Below, piece by piece: positions 9,781-22,079 of a DNA stretch of 64,000 nucleotides. The translations under genes and the position numbers were made by a program. The stretch is from Schistocerca nitens (taxonomy: Eukaryota > Arthropoda > Insecta > Orthoptera > Acrididae), in NCBI RefSeq assembly GCF_023898315.1, contig NC_064615.1:1184033413-1184097412 (forward strand), given 5' to 3'. Below the pieces are notes generated by a model. The model was not told the DNA's origin. It saw only the letters and a list, made by a program, of their open reading frames with translations, and did not search any database. How positions within the stretch are numbered: position 1 is the stretch's first letter; each line of letters begins with the position of its first letter.

Positions 9781-12311
9781 ATGATGATGGCGTCCTCTTG
9801 AGTAAAATATTCCAGAGGTAAAATAGTCCCCCATTCGGATCTCCGGGCGGGGACTACTCAGGAGGACATCGTTATCAGGAGAAAGAAAACTGGCGTTCTA
9901 CGGATCGGAGCGTGGAATGTCAGATCCCTTAATCGGGCAGGTAGGTTAGAAAATTTAAAAAGGGAAATGGATAGGTTAAAGTTAGACATAGTGGGAATTA
10001 GTGAAGTTCGGTGGCAGGAGGAACAAGACTTTTGGTCTGGTGATTACAGGGTTATAAATACAAAATCAAATAGGGGTAATGCAGGAGTCGGTTTAATAAT
10101 GAATAAAAAAATAGGAGTGCAGGTTAGCTACTGCAAACAGCATATTGTGGCCACGATAGACACAAAGCCCATGCCTACTACAGTAGTACAAGTTTACATG
10201 CCAACTAGCTCTGCAGATGATGAAGAAATAGATGAAATGTATGACGAGATAAAAGAAATTATTCAGGTAGTGAAGGGAGACGAAAATTTAATAGTCATGG
10301 GTGACTGGAATTCGTCAGTAGGGAAAGGGAGAGAAGGAAACATAGTAGGTGAATATGGATTGGGGGGAAGAAATGAAAGAGGAAGCCGCCTTGTAGAATT
10401 TTGCACAGAGCATAACTTAATCATAACTAACACTTGGTTCAAGAATCATAAAAGGAGGTTGTATACCTGGAAGAATCCTGGAGATACTAAAAGGTATCAG
10501 ATAGATTATATAATGGTAAGACAGAGATTTAGGAACCAGGTTTTAAATTGTAAGACATTTCCAGGGGCAGATGTGGATTCTGACCACAATCTATTGGTTA
10601 TGAACTGCAGATTGAAACTGAAGAAACTGCAAAAAGGTGGGAATTTAAGGAGATGGGACCTGGATAAACTGAAAGAACCAGAGGTTGTACAGAGTTTCAG
10701 GGAGAGCATAAGGGAACAATTGACAGGAATTGGGGAAAGAAATACAGTAGAAGAAGAATGGGTAGCTTTGGGGGATGAAGTAGTGAAGGCAGCAGAGGAT
10801 CAAGTAGGTAAAAAGACGAGGGCTAATAGAAATCCTTGGGTAACAGAAGAAATATTGAATTTAATTGATGAAAGGAGAAAATATAAAAATGCAGTAAATG
10901 AAACAGGCAAAAAGGAATACAAATGTCTCAAAAATGAGATCGACAGGAAGTGCAAAATAGCTAAGCAGGGATGGCTAGAGGACAAATGTAAGGATGTAGG
11001 GGCTTGTCTCACTAGGGGTAAGATAGATACTGCCTACAGGAAAATTAAAGAGACCTCTGGAGAGAAGAGAACCACTTGTATGAATATCAAGAGCTCAGAT
11101 GGCAACCCAGTTCTAAGCAAAGAAGGGAAGGCAGAATAGTGGAAGGAGTATATAGAGGGTTTATACAAGGGCAATGTACTTGAGGACAATATTATGGAAA
11201 TGGAAGAGGATGTAGATGAAGACGAAATGGGAGATAAGATACTGCGTGAAGAGTTTGACAGAGCACTGAAAGACCTGAGTCGAAACAAGAACCCGGGAGT
11301 AGACAACATTCCATTAGAACTACTGATGGCCTTGGGAGAGCCAGTCATGACAAAACTCTACCATCTGGTGAGCAAGATGTATGAGAACGGCGAAATACCC
11401 TCAGACTTCAAGAAGAATGTAATAATTCCAATCCCAAAGAAAGCAGGTGTTGACAGATGTGAAAATTACCGAACTATCAGTTTAATAAGTCACAGCTGCA
11501 AAATACTAACGCGAATTCTTTACAGACAAATGGAAAAACTGGTAGAAGCCGACCTCGGGGAAGATCAGTTTGGATTCCGTGGAAATGTTGGAACACGTGA
11601 GGCAATACTAACCTTACGACTTATCTTAGAAGAAAGATTAAGAAAAGGCAATCCTACATTTCTAGCATTTGTAGACTTAGAGAAAGCTTTTGACAATGTT
11701 GACTGGAATACTCTCTTTCAGATTCTGAAGGTGGCAGGGGTAAAATACAGGGAGTGAAAGGCTATTTACAATTTGTACAGGAACCAAATGGCAGTTATAA
11801 GAGTCGAGGGGCATGAAAGGGAAGCAGTGGTTGGGAAAGGAGTGAGACAGGGTTGTAGCCTCTCCCCGATGTTATTCAATCTGTATATTGAGCAAGCAGT
11901 AAAGGAAACAAAAGAAAAATTTGGAGTAGGTATTAAAATTCATGGAGAAGAAGTAAAAACTTTGAAGTTCGCCGATGACATTATAATTCTGTCAGAGACA
12001 GCAAAGGACTTGGAAGAGCTGTTGAACGGAATGGACAGTGCCTTGAAAGGAGGATATAAGATGAACATCAACAAAAGCAAAACGAGGATAATGGAATGTA
12101 GTCAAATTAAATCGGGTGATGCTGAGGGAATTAGATTAGGAAATGAGACACTTAAAGTAGTAAAGGAGTTTTGCTATTTAGGGAGTAAAATAACTGATGA
12201 TGGTCGAAGTAGAGAGGATATAAAATGTAGACTGGCAATGGCAAGGAAATCGTTTCTGAAGAAGAAAAATTTGTTAACATCCAGTATAGATTTAAGTGTG
12301 AGGAAGTTACT
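9781..12311 (+). pseudogene. RTE copy B ORF: APE endonuclease + reverse transcriptase
   Basis: One frame runs from ATG 9781 for about 840 codons and is interrupted only by three nonsense codons: TGA 9799-9801 (TGG in other copies), TAG 11137-11139 (AAG in copy F) and TGA 11755-11757 (CGA in A and C). The longest open stretch starts at Met 9967 (390 aa). The endonuclease has ISEVRWQEE, YMPTSS, GDWNSSVG and SDHNLLV. The linker has the basic GKKTRANRNPWVTEEIL segment. The RT has PIPKKAG, FVDLEKAFDNVDW (motif A), RQGCSLSPMLFNLY and FADDIIIL (the catalytic Asp pair near 11970), then FCYLGSKI. The zinc-finger-like C-terminus is missing. It would be annotated as craniofacial development protein 2-like, but it is a retrotransposon. 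Confidence 0.88.
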
Positions 12312-12964
12312 ACTAAGATCATCAATTTTATTTTTTAAAGATCTAATATTTAATAATGAGCCATCCTAACAAAAGGGTATGTCTGGATTCTTCTGTAGCA
12401 GCCCATCAGCGTGCTCACTTGGCTTGTGCATTTCTTTGTCACTTTGATATTGTGTACTTACATCCATAGTTACATTCTTGATGGCACTGGATCTGGATGG
12501 GGTCTACATCTAAATGTTTCCTGGGAAAAGGTTACGTACATCACTAAATTCATGAAGCATTCAGTTTAACCAAAGCACTGCCTATCCAATTCCTGTGTTA
12601 CCAAAATCATCACTAATGTCTTTTAGGGTAAATGTTCCTGAAAGGCATGTTTGCTAAATGACTTCTGTCACAGTAGCAGTAGAACAAAATACTGTAGCAT
12701 AGACAACAAGAAAGATAAGAGTCAAAATGAATTTGAACTTTCTTAATCAAAACATAACAATCATAAAAAATAGAAAGGTAAGCTTGTTCATATCTTTAAA
12801 AAATTGGAAACCTAAAGGTATTATAGATAGTATTACCAGATGCTCTCAGTTCTTTGGCTGTTTGTCTCTTTTACAGTATGTAACAATCTGTCTTTTCCTA
12901 CTTTGTTAAATCATTAATACGTGCTTAGCATTTAGTATATAATGTAAATATATGTGTGTTTCAG

Positions 12965-13147
12965 GCCAATTTTATTCCTAAACCAACATATACCTGCCCA
13001 ATATACAAGACTAGTGCAAGACGAGGTGTATTATCGACAACTGGTCACTCTACAAACTTCGTTATGTTCATGGAATTCCCCAGTGACAAGCCACCACAGC
13101 ACTGGATTAATCGTGGAGTTGCTTGTCTCTGTCAGCTGGATGACTGA
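12965..13147 (+). CDS. Axonemal dynein heavy chain, terminal exon
   Basis: Acceptor GTGTTTCAG ends at 12964. The exon is in phase 0 with the exon at 7532-7645 and encodes 60 codons to TGA 13145-13147. It carries the signature C-terminus of axonemal dynein heavy chains: [35 protein letters not shown] and the final CLCQLDD. This is the last beta-rich part of the C-terminal domain that packs on the AAA+ ring. A possible polyadenylation signal AATAAA lies at 13453-13458. The frame is intact and both splice sites are canonical, so the gene is probably functional. Confidence 0.92.
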   Translation, partial: ANFIPKPTYTCPIYKTSARRGVLSTTGHSTNFVMFMEFPSDKPPQHWINRGVACLCQLDD

Positions 13148-16100
13148 TTCTTATGTATCAGTTTTACTATCATATTTTTTACACAGTATGTAATTTTCAG
13201 CTGAAATATATATGATTGTAGGAGTGTAAAACATTTTTAATTCAGCAGTATCTGCATCTAATGACATAAGATTTGAAATTACCTGTTGCACAAATACTGG
13301 ATATTTTCTGTGAGATTTATGACTAATATTTTCCTTTATAATTCAAAAATCCAGCATCAGTAAGCATAACAGCTGCCCAGAACATACAAAGGTTGTAGAT
13401 TTTTGTGAAAAAGAGTTCACTGAACTTCCCATTTAGCAGTGGCTTATTGTGTAATAAATAATGCAAAGTTCTTTTGAAAAAGCGGCAGGTCATGTTTTTA
13501 AAATACACTCTGCCTTGTGGCAAACTCAGTCATACATATATTCAATAGTTGGTTGACCCTTTGCATCCGATCTGAAGTCTTGTGTCTTGAAAGTATGTGG
13601 ATTAATGGGCTACACTTATTCCATATTAAAGAAGTGAATAATGAGCTAAAAGTTAAATTACCATATCAATTGGGACAGCCAAGAAGTACTGTGCTTCCAA
13701 GAAACTTTGAAATCCCATTTGTATCCTATAGATGGCGGTTGTGAGTTACTTCACCACAACCTTATTGCGAGGTAATTGAGCAGCTCAGGGAACACAAAAG
13801 CAATCACCACTGCCACGTGTTTTGAATTATAGGTTAACTGGAGCTACCTATGAGAAGCAGAAAGTAATACACTCAACAGACCTCAGGGCAGTGCTACCTG
13901 CCATAGGAACATAATGGCAAATGATTTATAACAATGGCTGGTGCTAAGAGAGACTTGTGTACATTTTCTGAGATTATAACCACACTTGACAAGTTACAAG
14001 AAAAGGTAGATGTTCTTAGTGATCCTGATATCTCTCACCAGGATACTGATTACGTTACTAGTGACTCAGATGACTCAGAAGTATGTAAATTTGCAGGTCT
14101 GCTGCACTTAGTATGTTTTGGAAATATAATGATCAGTGTATGTACATACTATTGTGTTCTGGAAATGAATGAAATATGAAGTTATTACTGAATGGCTGCT
14201 GTTCAAGGCATTACAGTGTGTATGCACATATTGCTTCATTTATGTTTGTACAAATGACAATGACATCAGCAACATGTAGCGGGACTTTGAATTTCGCCAC
14301 GCTACACTCGTTCCCTCAGATATAAATTATCTGTATGAGCGTTCAACGGCAGAGAAAATATATAAGAAAATGAATGTACTAAAATTGTAACTTTTTTTGT
14401 TTTTCTACCCGCTTTTGTCTTTGAGAGCGGAACTTAACTTACTTATTAGCTAGTTGTGGTCGGATTAAGACGAAAAAACTCATTGATGTGCAGACGTATT
14501 GTGGAAGTTGGTATGAAATTCGGAGGCTGGAAGTAGCAACATAAAATAAATTGCATTCAATACCAAGATGGTTTTGATTTGTATAAATTAGTGATTCCTG
14601 GACGATTGCAAAATTTTGGAGCAGCTATGACTTTTCACGCAGAAATGAAACAGGAAATTTTTGGAGAACAAGACCTGACGCCACACGAGAGAAGACATGT
14701 TAACATGGTAAAGAATGAACTCTTCTTATCTATGCCATTTCCCCCTGTTAATCACATTTTGTTATTCGTTGTTCTCTTTCAAATAATTTTTGTAGTGGAA
14801 ATTGGTTTGACTTTTGCTCAGAAATGGCACAAGGACCACCCCAACAATAGCTTTTCCGAATCACGAAGTCCGACTTGCATTTCATTCTTTCCATTTTTCA
14901 CGGTCATTAACCATTTTAAAAACCCCTTTTTATTCACAATTTCTTCCCACATTTTCAACCTTTTCTTTTCTTCTCTTTTTCATTTTTATTAACCACTACA
15001 AACAATAATAATAATTCTAATAATTCGGGTAATCTGTAACAGCTTTTGAATTGGCCTTAATATTGAGCAGTCTGTCACTGTCTCAGATATGTGTCATGAA
15101 GGGGCAGGAGAACAGACAGATAGGTCTCCTCAGAAAAGGATGAGGTGCAACTCACAGCAGAAATTTAAGCAGAAGAGGTGTAATTTAGGCAAAGAATATG
15201 TATTTCATTCTGGAAAAACTACAGATAAATAAAAAGGTAAGACCTAACTGCTACTGTACTCTTAAATGTTTTGAGAAAGTAGGTGAAAGCAGTGTGAGCA
15301 AACATTCAAAAAATTCTGGGAAATTGGTGACTGGTGTTCAGAATGTACCTTGCTGTGGAAGATGACTTCCGAATACTCATCATCTTCACTCACCAGTGAG
15401 ACATTGCGGTTTGTCATGACATGTGGCATAAAGTAAGTTTCAGGAAATATGGGAGGCAAAATCCAGGCCTTCCTCTCTGATTAAAATATGATGCACCCAT
15501 ACGCATTGAAAAGAAGAAAGCTGTTGACATTCTGTCCCTCTTAGATTACTTCCTTCTGTTCATCATGGAGTTTTCTTGTCACTTAAGCCAACACATTTGG
15601 ACAATGGACATGCCTGTGATGAGAGTAAGACGGGTGAAGTACTTTCAAGCAAGTTAAACCTTCTCGTAACTTTTTGCAAGGGTTCTCATATGATTATGTT
15701 TTGTTATTAGTGCACGTGATTTGGGTAACATAATGGTATCTCCATTACAATATGTAGTGATACATGTTGCTATAAAGAACAGCAACATGTCTTGTTTTCC
15801 TTTTTCCATTTTCCAGACTGATGAAAGATGTGCTTGTGAAAAATGTGACTTTAATTAGTAGTAGAGTAAAGAGCATCTACTGTGGCCAGGGTTGTTGAAA
15901 TTTATGTATAGATACGAGAAAGAAAAATGTGGACACGTGTAGAAAGCTGTGACAGACGCTTTGTTTGGACTCATCAATGAGGGGTCCCTTGCACTTTGCA
16001 GTTGTGCTGTGGCAGTGCTGTGGACTCCAGAGAAGGAAGGGGCCTGGAGTCAAGTAGGAACTCATGGTTTTGGTGAAGCATTGAAGCGTCATGTATGAAC

Positions 16101-16604
16101 ATGTTGTTATAAAAGCTTTGTTAGTTATCAGTTGTTGTGAGTTGATAACTTACATGAATAAGTATAGAAAAAGTATGGAAACAGTGTTTTGTGATTTTGT
16201 AGAACCAGTCTTATAGCCCTTGCCCCTCTGCAATCAGAAACAAAGTCAGCAGTTAAATACGTAGCACTGCACAGTGCAGGGTGACTGACTCTTCCATATC
16301 TCCCGGGATCTCACGTATTTGCATATTTTGTTGTAATCTCCTGGCTGTCATATTTTCAGGCTCATTCGGCATTTTTCTCCAGTTTTTAACTTTATTTCTT
16401 TTACATTAGTACAAATATTTTTTGAGTATTTGAACTTTGTGTGCATGGTCAGAATTCATTGAAATGTTGGACAACTGATTCTATATTGACATTATGTCTA
16501 TCAGTTATCTTAGAAATGATCAACTGATGCTTGGCGGTTAGACATGACTTCATTTCAGTGCCAGTGCTTCCTGTGAATCCTTGTTCAAGATTTTATGATG
16601 GGCG
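13148..16604. other. 3' UTR and intergenic DNA; two unrecognised short ORFs
   Basis: No recognisable family. The ORF 13934-14179 (+) starts MAGAKRDLCTFSEIITTLDK and has an acidic TSDSDDSE stretch followed by a donor-like GAAGTATGTAA near 14090. An open stretch 14579-14710 (+) reads LVIPGRLQNFGAAMTFHAEM. Either could be an exon or an old transposon piece. CAGTGCAGGGTGACTG at about 16271 could be the left end of the hAT element downstream, but no partner was found. Confidence 0.35.
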
Positions 16605-18084
16605 GTGAGGATGAAGCTAAAATGCTACCAAAAAAAAAGAAAACGAAGTGTATCTGTACATATTTTACAAAGTGGGAAGCTTTATATTGCTTCTAAAGCA
16701 AACTGCTCAGACTGCAAGCATGAGTTTTGCATCACACATGGCAGCAAGAATGATTTTGTACAGAATATGAATACTTCAGGTGATAAATTATTACTATATA
16801 TTCCAAAAAATATGTATATCTTACTATTCAGCACGTAGTAATTAGTTGTTGGCAATTTTCTGAGTTAACTTCTTGTATTTCGTTGTACATCACCAAAGCA
16901 AAGACAATGATCTCACTACTTCATCCAAAATAACTTCAGCTCTCCTCATTGAGCAAAGGCCTAACAAACAATGACATGAAAAACCATTGCTGGTGAACTT
17001 TCATTAGTCTGTTACACAGTACAACACAATCTAAACTAGAGGATCTTGGACTGTGCGATCAGACTTATGAAGAACATGTTCAGTGAATCTAATGTGTCAA
17101 ATAAAATATCTTGCAAATGTACTAAAGCTGAACTGATCGTAATGAACATATTGCCTCCAAGAAGTGAGAACGATTTTTTGGAAATTTTAAATGACCCTTA
17201 AAATGTAGCATGTTCTTGTCTTTAGCAACAGATGCCTCCAGTCACCTAAACAAGAAAAGGTTTCCATTTGTAATGCAATATTTTGATCCTTTTAGTGGAA
17301 TTCAAAACAAATTGCCGGATTTCGTAGAACAGGCAGATGAAGCTACAAAGGATGTCCATAGGTTGTTACAAATAGTCACTGAAGTCAAATAATTTGAATG
17401 GCAGTAATAGATCATCATATTATGCTAATGGTGTCAATAAATTATGGCAAGCACCATTCAGTCAGGAAACTATTAAGTAATGAGAATGATAAAATCCTCA
17501 AAGCCAGTTGTTTTAACCATATGCTTCATAATGTCATGAAATGTGCTTGCACTTGTTTACAATGTGTAGATGTTGAAGTGTTAGTATTGAAAGTATATAG
17601 TCACTTTCTGTTCTGCCAAATGAAGCGAAACATTAAAATCATTTTTTGAATTTGTTGATATTGAATGGCAGAAATCCTCTGACATGTAAATACTAGATGG
17701 TTATCCCAGTACCAGATGTTACCTCTCACACCCACTGTAGAAAGGCTTTTAAAAAATTGCAAGCCTATAAAAAGCTATTTTAAAAGCATAGATGATTCAG
17801 ACCATCCTAATGTTTTGAAACAATATTTTTGCAATAAAAATACAGAAATAGCCACACTTTTTCAGGCTTATTTGAGTTTCTTTGTGAATATTGCAAATGT
17901 TTTCTTTCAAAAAGCAAAGTATTTGGAAAATTACGATCTTAGTATTCTGGAATCTCATGAAGCTGTACAGTTACTAATTAGTGAAGTAAGACAGAGAAAG
18001 GCAGATAGATGTTTAGGTAGTGGTATTCATAAATTGTTAGTCACTGTTCTTAATTCAAATCTGAAATCTAGTGGTGCTGGTTAA
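16605..18084 (+). pseudogene. BED-finger/hAT-type transposase-like pseudogene, 5' part
   Basis: Fragments in shifting frames. A BED-like finger (16605-16790) has CSDCKHEFCITHG, but the usual His ligands of the HxNTSGH part read N and D. A catalytic-region fragment (17210-17392) has LATDASSHLNKKRFPFVMQYF. The stretch 17470-17640 has ASCFNHMLHNVMK, and 17716-18084 (122 aa) has NTRWLS-like sequence just upstream, then VERLLKNCKPIKSYF. This order matches the hAT-derived ZBED/SCAN-type proteins common in insects. It is split by a retroelement at about 18085 and resumes at 20672. Several stops and the lost zinc ligands show that it is dead. Confidence 0.65.
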
Positions 18085-18499
18085 CAGTGATTGTGAACAG
18101 AATGGCATATTTCCTCAATCCGCTTTCACTCTCATATGTCACACGAGTGATGTCACATACCACGGACCCCATCACTGCCCCACCGGCTGCATTACTCCCC
18201 ACACCCTAGCTCGCACCGAGATATGCCGATGCCACCGGGTGCCAGTACAGATACACAACGTGACTGTTTTACCACAATCACGCATCGACAGCTTCCAGGA
18301 TGTCACAACAGATGCATTAACAGCACTATGACCACAAGACGGATATCAGAATTACATCCCGATTGCTACAACAGCTGCACGGTCAACGAACAGCATCAAG
18401 TTTGAGCCAGACATCGACACCACACCGTGCTGACAAGTGTGACAAACAGCGGCCACATCTCATCAGATCGCATCTGTCGGTCTGAGTAATGCCACGCAA

Positions 18500-19398
18500 A
18501 TGCTGCACGGCAACAACTCAGTGGGACTGACACAAAGTGACCACTATGGGAATTACGCATCATCTATGAAACTCCACCTGCAGTCCATTCACACAGACTC
18601 ACCAGAAGTGCGGTTTGCTTTGTGCGAGTGTACGACAAGGACGGCAGGGATCGAGGATGACCGGAGCGAGCTGTTAATACTTCTCAACCGTCTCGGCGAA
18701 CGAGCAGATCTCGTCAGCGACCTACTGCTAAATGCTGCAACTGCGCACAAGCAGGAGATGAAGAAAGTCACTAATATTGCAACAATTATCACACACACCA
18801 CAGCAACAACTGCACCTCGTCATAAACGAGGCTACGCAGGACGATGCGCCGTCAGCATTACGGTGCAAACTGCACCTGAAAATTGATAACAACCTATTAC
18901 CAGACCGGGTCCTATGGTCATTACGGTCGCTCGAGCTCCCAGAGAAAACACAGACAGCACTTCTAATACACGCGGACACACCACTGGAAATGTGCCTACA
19001 ACTGGCCGACGGGATGCCGGCGCTCGCACGCCACTGGACACCGATCGGTGCCGGGACACCTATCTACGATCACCGTGCCATTGACGGATACGGTGCGCAA
19101 CAGACTAGGGGCAGCAGTGGCAGACCCAGTGCAAAACACTGCACACAGATCCCGAGCGACACCCTCCTCCCCCTGCAACCGGACCTCTGTCGCCTCGCAG
19201 GCCGCGGCCACTGCGACACCGCAACAATCACGGCACACGGACCTGGCTCCGGCAGGGAATAAACGGACGAGGGAGACGGCCGATGCCCGGGCCACCACAA
19301 CACGGCCCAGCCAAACCAAATCGATAAGCAGCTACTGCCAGTTTCACATGCAATTCGGCACTGACCCACACCACTGCTGCCCTGGTCGACTGGCCTAG
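18500..19398 (+). pseudogene. Gypsy gag and zinc-knuckle remnants
   Basis: The frames at 18500-18886, 18777-19262 and 19048-19398 together resemble arthropod Gypsy gag. A leucine-rich capsid-like part reads LRSLELPEKTQTALLIHADTP (18900-19000). A Cys/His segment, CQFHMQFGTDPHHCC (about 19336-19380), corresponds to the atypical zinc knuckle of this group. At least two frameshifts are present. Confidence 0.6.
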
Positions 19399-19460
19399 GC
19401 ACACCAGCCCACCTCACTACAACAAGCTGCCCTTCTACTGGAGGTACCAAAGCACATAAC

Positions 19461-20574
19461 GTGCCACACACACTTGTAGATGGCACACAACTGTTTGTTT
19501 ATGACCGCTGGCTACACCAGTACCTGCTGCTCGATACAGGCATGCTACTCCCACATCTCACCACAGGAGATTATGAGCCCTCAGCCCTACCCCGTGCAGC
19601 TGAAAAACTACTTACCATCACAGAAGCTCGACTGGGGAAAAATGCATCAGTGAAGAGGAAGCTAACATGGAGAGCTGAGATGCAAACTGCATTCGACTAC
19701 ATTAAAGCTCGACTAGCCCACACCATCAAACTCGCACTACCTTCACCAGATGCTCATCTTATCATTACATCATAAGCGAGTGACCGAGCAATAGGCACTG
19801 TATTACAGCTGGAAGTGCCAGGGATGACTCAACCTCTCCGTCTTTTCTCAAGGAAACTGACAGACTCTCAAAGGAAGTGGTCAACCTTTGACGGCGAACT
19901 ACTGGCCGTGTACGAAGTGGTATGCGACTTCTGCGAGGATACTGGAGGGAGACCACTTACTATCTATACAGACCATCAACCATTAGCTGACGCAGTAAAG
20001 AATCCATCTGCCAGCGTCACACCGTATAGGTTTAGGCACTTGGATCACATCTCACAGTTCGTAACAAACGTTTGCCACATGCACGGAGTGGATGATATTG
20101 TTGCTGGCTAACTGTCGTGCCTAGCGGCCATGAACACTCAACTGGATTTCGAAAACCTCACAGACTCACAGGCAACCTGGAATGATTCTTGTCAGGCGGT
20201 GACATGGGATTACAAGTACAACAACGCCCAGTGCCCAGAACCAACAAACTAGTTTGGTGTGACATGTCAGGGGGGAGGAAATGACCTTTTGTCTCTGCCA
20301 AATATCACGGAACAATATTTGACTTACTCCATAACTTAGCTCACCCCGGAGTGCGCCCCATGACAAAACTAGTTTCGGAGCATTATGTGTGGCCAAATCT
20401 GAAGAGGGATTTTGCCACTTGGACACAAGCAAAGATAAGACGACACAACCAGCTGCTGTTATGGAGCTTCCCTGTCCAAAAGGACCATTTTGCCTCGTAC
20501 ATATAGATTTAGTGGGGCTACTACCTGCAAAACAGTATCTCTGGACTCTGGGGCAGTGTGTTCTAAGATGCTAA
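19461..20574 (+). pseudogene. Gypsy pol remnants: protease, RNase H, integrase start
   Basis: The protease core YLLLDTGM (usual DTGA) lies at about 19520. Within some 35 codons the sequence jumps to the RT-RNase H connection (MQTAFDYIKARL). RNase H at 19815-20111 has LRLFSRKLTDSQRKWSTFDGE, LLAVYEVV and IYTDHQPL. An integrase piece at 20389-20574 has HIDLVGLLPA. About 300 residues of RT, including the catalytic Asp pair, are deleted, so the element could move only in trans. Confidence 0.72.
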
Positions 20575-20671
20575 GTGTTTAAGTTGTATCTGTCCCTATA
20601 ATGTGAGTAAATAAAAACTGTGTATGTGAATCAGTAATATTGACAGTCATTACACAACAACAACAACATGT

Positions 20672-21190
20672 TTGTTACCCCACTCCTACAAGTCTTTAAA
20701 TTCTTATTTAGTTTACAAATTTGATGATAGTTTAAAGTCACTATGTCTCAAAAGGGAACTAACATTCAATGACATGCATGAAGGTGTGGAGTGTGTCAGA
20801 CTGGATTGTGTGAATGAAAGTGAATTACATGAGGAATTTTGCAGTCCTACTGATGCAATTAAATTTGCTATCTCTTTAGATGGTAGCTTTAGCCAGAAAT
20901 GGATTAAAGTTTTAACAACTTTGAAATCAAATAATGTGAATTTTGAAAACTTTGGTAAGCTGTTGGGTTATGTTATGAGTATACCAGGAAGTAATGCTCA
21001 CACTGAGTGGGTATTATCTCTTATGAATAATAAGTGGAGCATTCAAGGAATAGATGTGGTACAAACCTAATCAAATCTAAACTCCAAGTTGCCACGAATT
21101 TCCTTATTCGTGCAGTGAATTCTTTGAATTTGCTGAAAATGGTATAAAACTACTGACTGAGCCAAAATCTGTTGCAAAATATGTTTAAAT
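20672..21190 (+). pseudogene. hAT-type transposase-like pseudogene, 3' part
   Basis: The 132-codon ORF 20672-21070 continues the transposase broken at 18084. It has FDDSLKSLCLKRELTFNDM, then IPGSNAHTEWVLSLMNNKWS, the position of the hAT C-terminal dimerisation region. Decayed codons follow to about 21190. Its continuity with 16605-18084 is inferred from domain order. Confidence 0.55.
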
Positions 21191-22079
21191 ATTTGTGATG
21201 TGTAATTAAATAGTTATCTTTTACAAACACTGCTTTGATTTTTCATGAAATTTTGCCATTCTCTTAGTCTCCTTTATTTTTCATCAAGGATATAAGTATC
21301 TCAATTATTTTCTTTTTAAATAGTCGATCACCATATCAGGCCCACAACATCAAGAAAAAATAAGATGGCAACCGGGAAATTCGGAAAAGAAGGTAACTGT
21401 TATTACATGGGAATGAGTAAAGACTTGACGCCTCACAATATATTGTTAACTTAAAACCAACCCACAACAAGGAGAACACCTCATGTGGCATCCTAAGTGA
21501 AGGATACGGACGAGAGGAAATAAGATAGCTATAACAAGAAATTAAAAATAAAATTTTACAAGCAATGAGAAGATGTACATTGTTGCCTAGTGCGACAGAA
21601 GTAAGCAAGCCATCAAGAACTGTTTTGTAAGCATATACACTGTAATGGTGCAAACGGCAGAAACATAGTCAAACTAAAGGGATTGTGCATTGAAGTAAAC
21701 CCAAACAATTTAGATTGTCATGATCTTAGATGAAAGGAATACCAGTTCTCCATAACAGCCAGATAAACAATGAATATTATTCATGTATGTACGTTCTTGG
21801 CACATAAACCACGTGATGGTAAGCCAACTATAGAGGAGATTTTCAGTGAGCGGTATCTATGGTGATGGGTGCTGTGATGGCTTCTGACAGCTACACATAT
21901 GATGGCATTGTCAGGGAGTGACAGCAGCTGGTGAGACAGATTAGGTGAACTGGAGTTATATAATATACAATAACTGCCTATGAATGACATTCATTAACAA
22001 TGGATGATGGTGTAAATATGTTGATAAACAACCAAGGTTTTTAGTGTGATAAATGCTTTAAGTTGTACAGTAATATGGA
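21191..22079. other. No gene recognised
   Basis: AT-rich. The - strand ORF at 21336-21653 has low-complexity hydrophobic residues and no family resemblance. Confidence 0.4.

Larger units (their letters stand above)
9470..12311 (+). mobile_element. RTE-type LINE, copy B (3'-truncated)
   Basis: It starts with the family leader at about 9470 and runs through endonuclease and RT to about 12311. There it breaks off within the C-terminal domain, and the remaining 350 bp of the family (compare 52830-53281) are missing. It lies in sense orientation in the dynein intron and is the least decayed long copy in the window. No target duplication was recognised, which fits the truncated 3' end. Confidence 0.88.
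7646..12964 (+). other. Last intron of the dynein heavy chain gene
   Basis: GT-AG intron of 5319 bp in phase 0. It contains an old copy of the 300-bp tRNA-like repeat (8165-8400), a CT microsatellite (8502-8585) and RTE copy B (9470-12311) in the same orientation as the gene. The rest (7650-8160, 8600-9460, 12312-12960) shows no further genes. Confidence 0.85.
18085..20660 (+). mobile_element. Ty3/Gypsy LTR retrotransposon, internally deleted, inserted in the hAT pseudogene
   Basis: It is GC-richer than its flanks and holds gag, a zinc knuckle, protease, RNase H and the start of integrase in the right order. It ends with an LTR-like tail (AATAAAAACTGTG, about 20609, to ACAGTCATTACACAAC). The hAT protein continues on either side, so this is a nested insertion. 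The RT palm is missing and no complete LTR pair was found. The ends are approximate (within about 30 bp). Confidence 0.7.
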
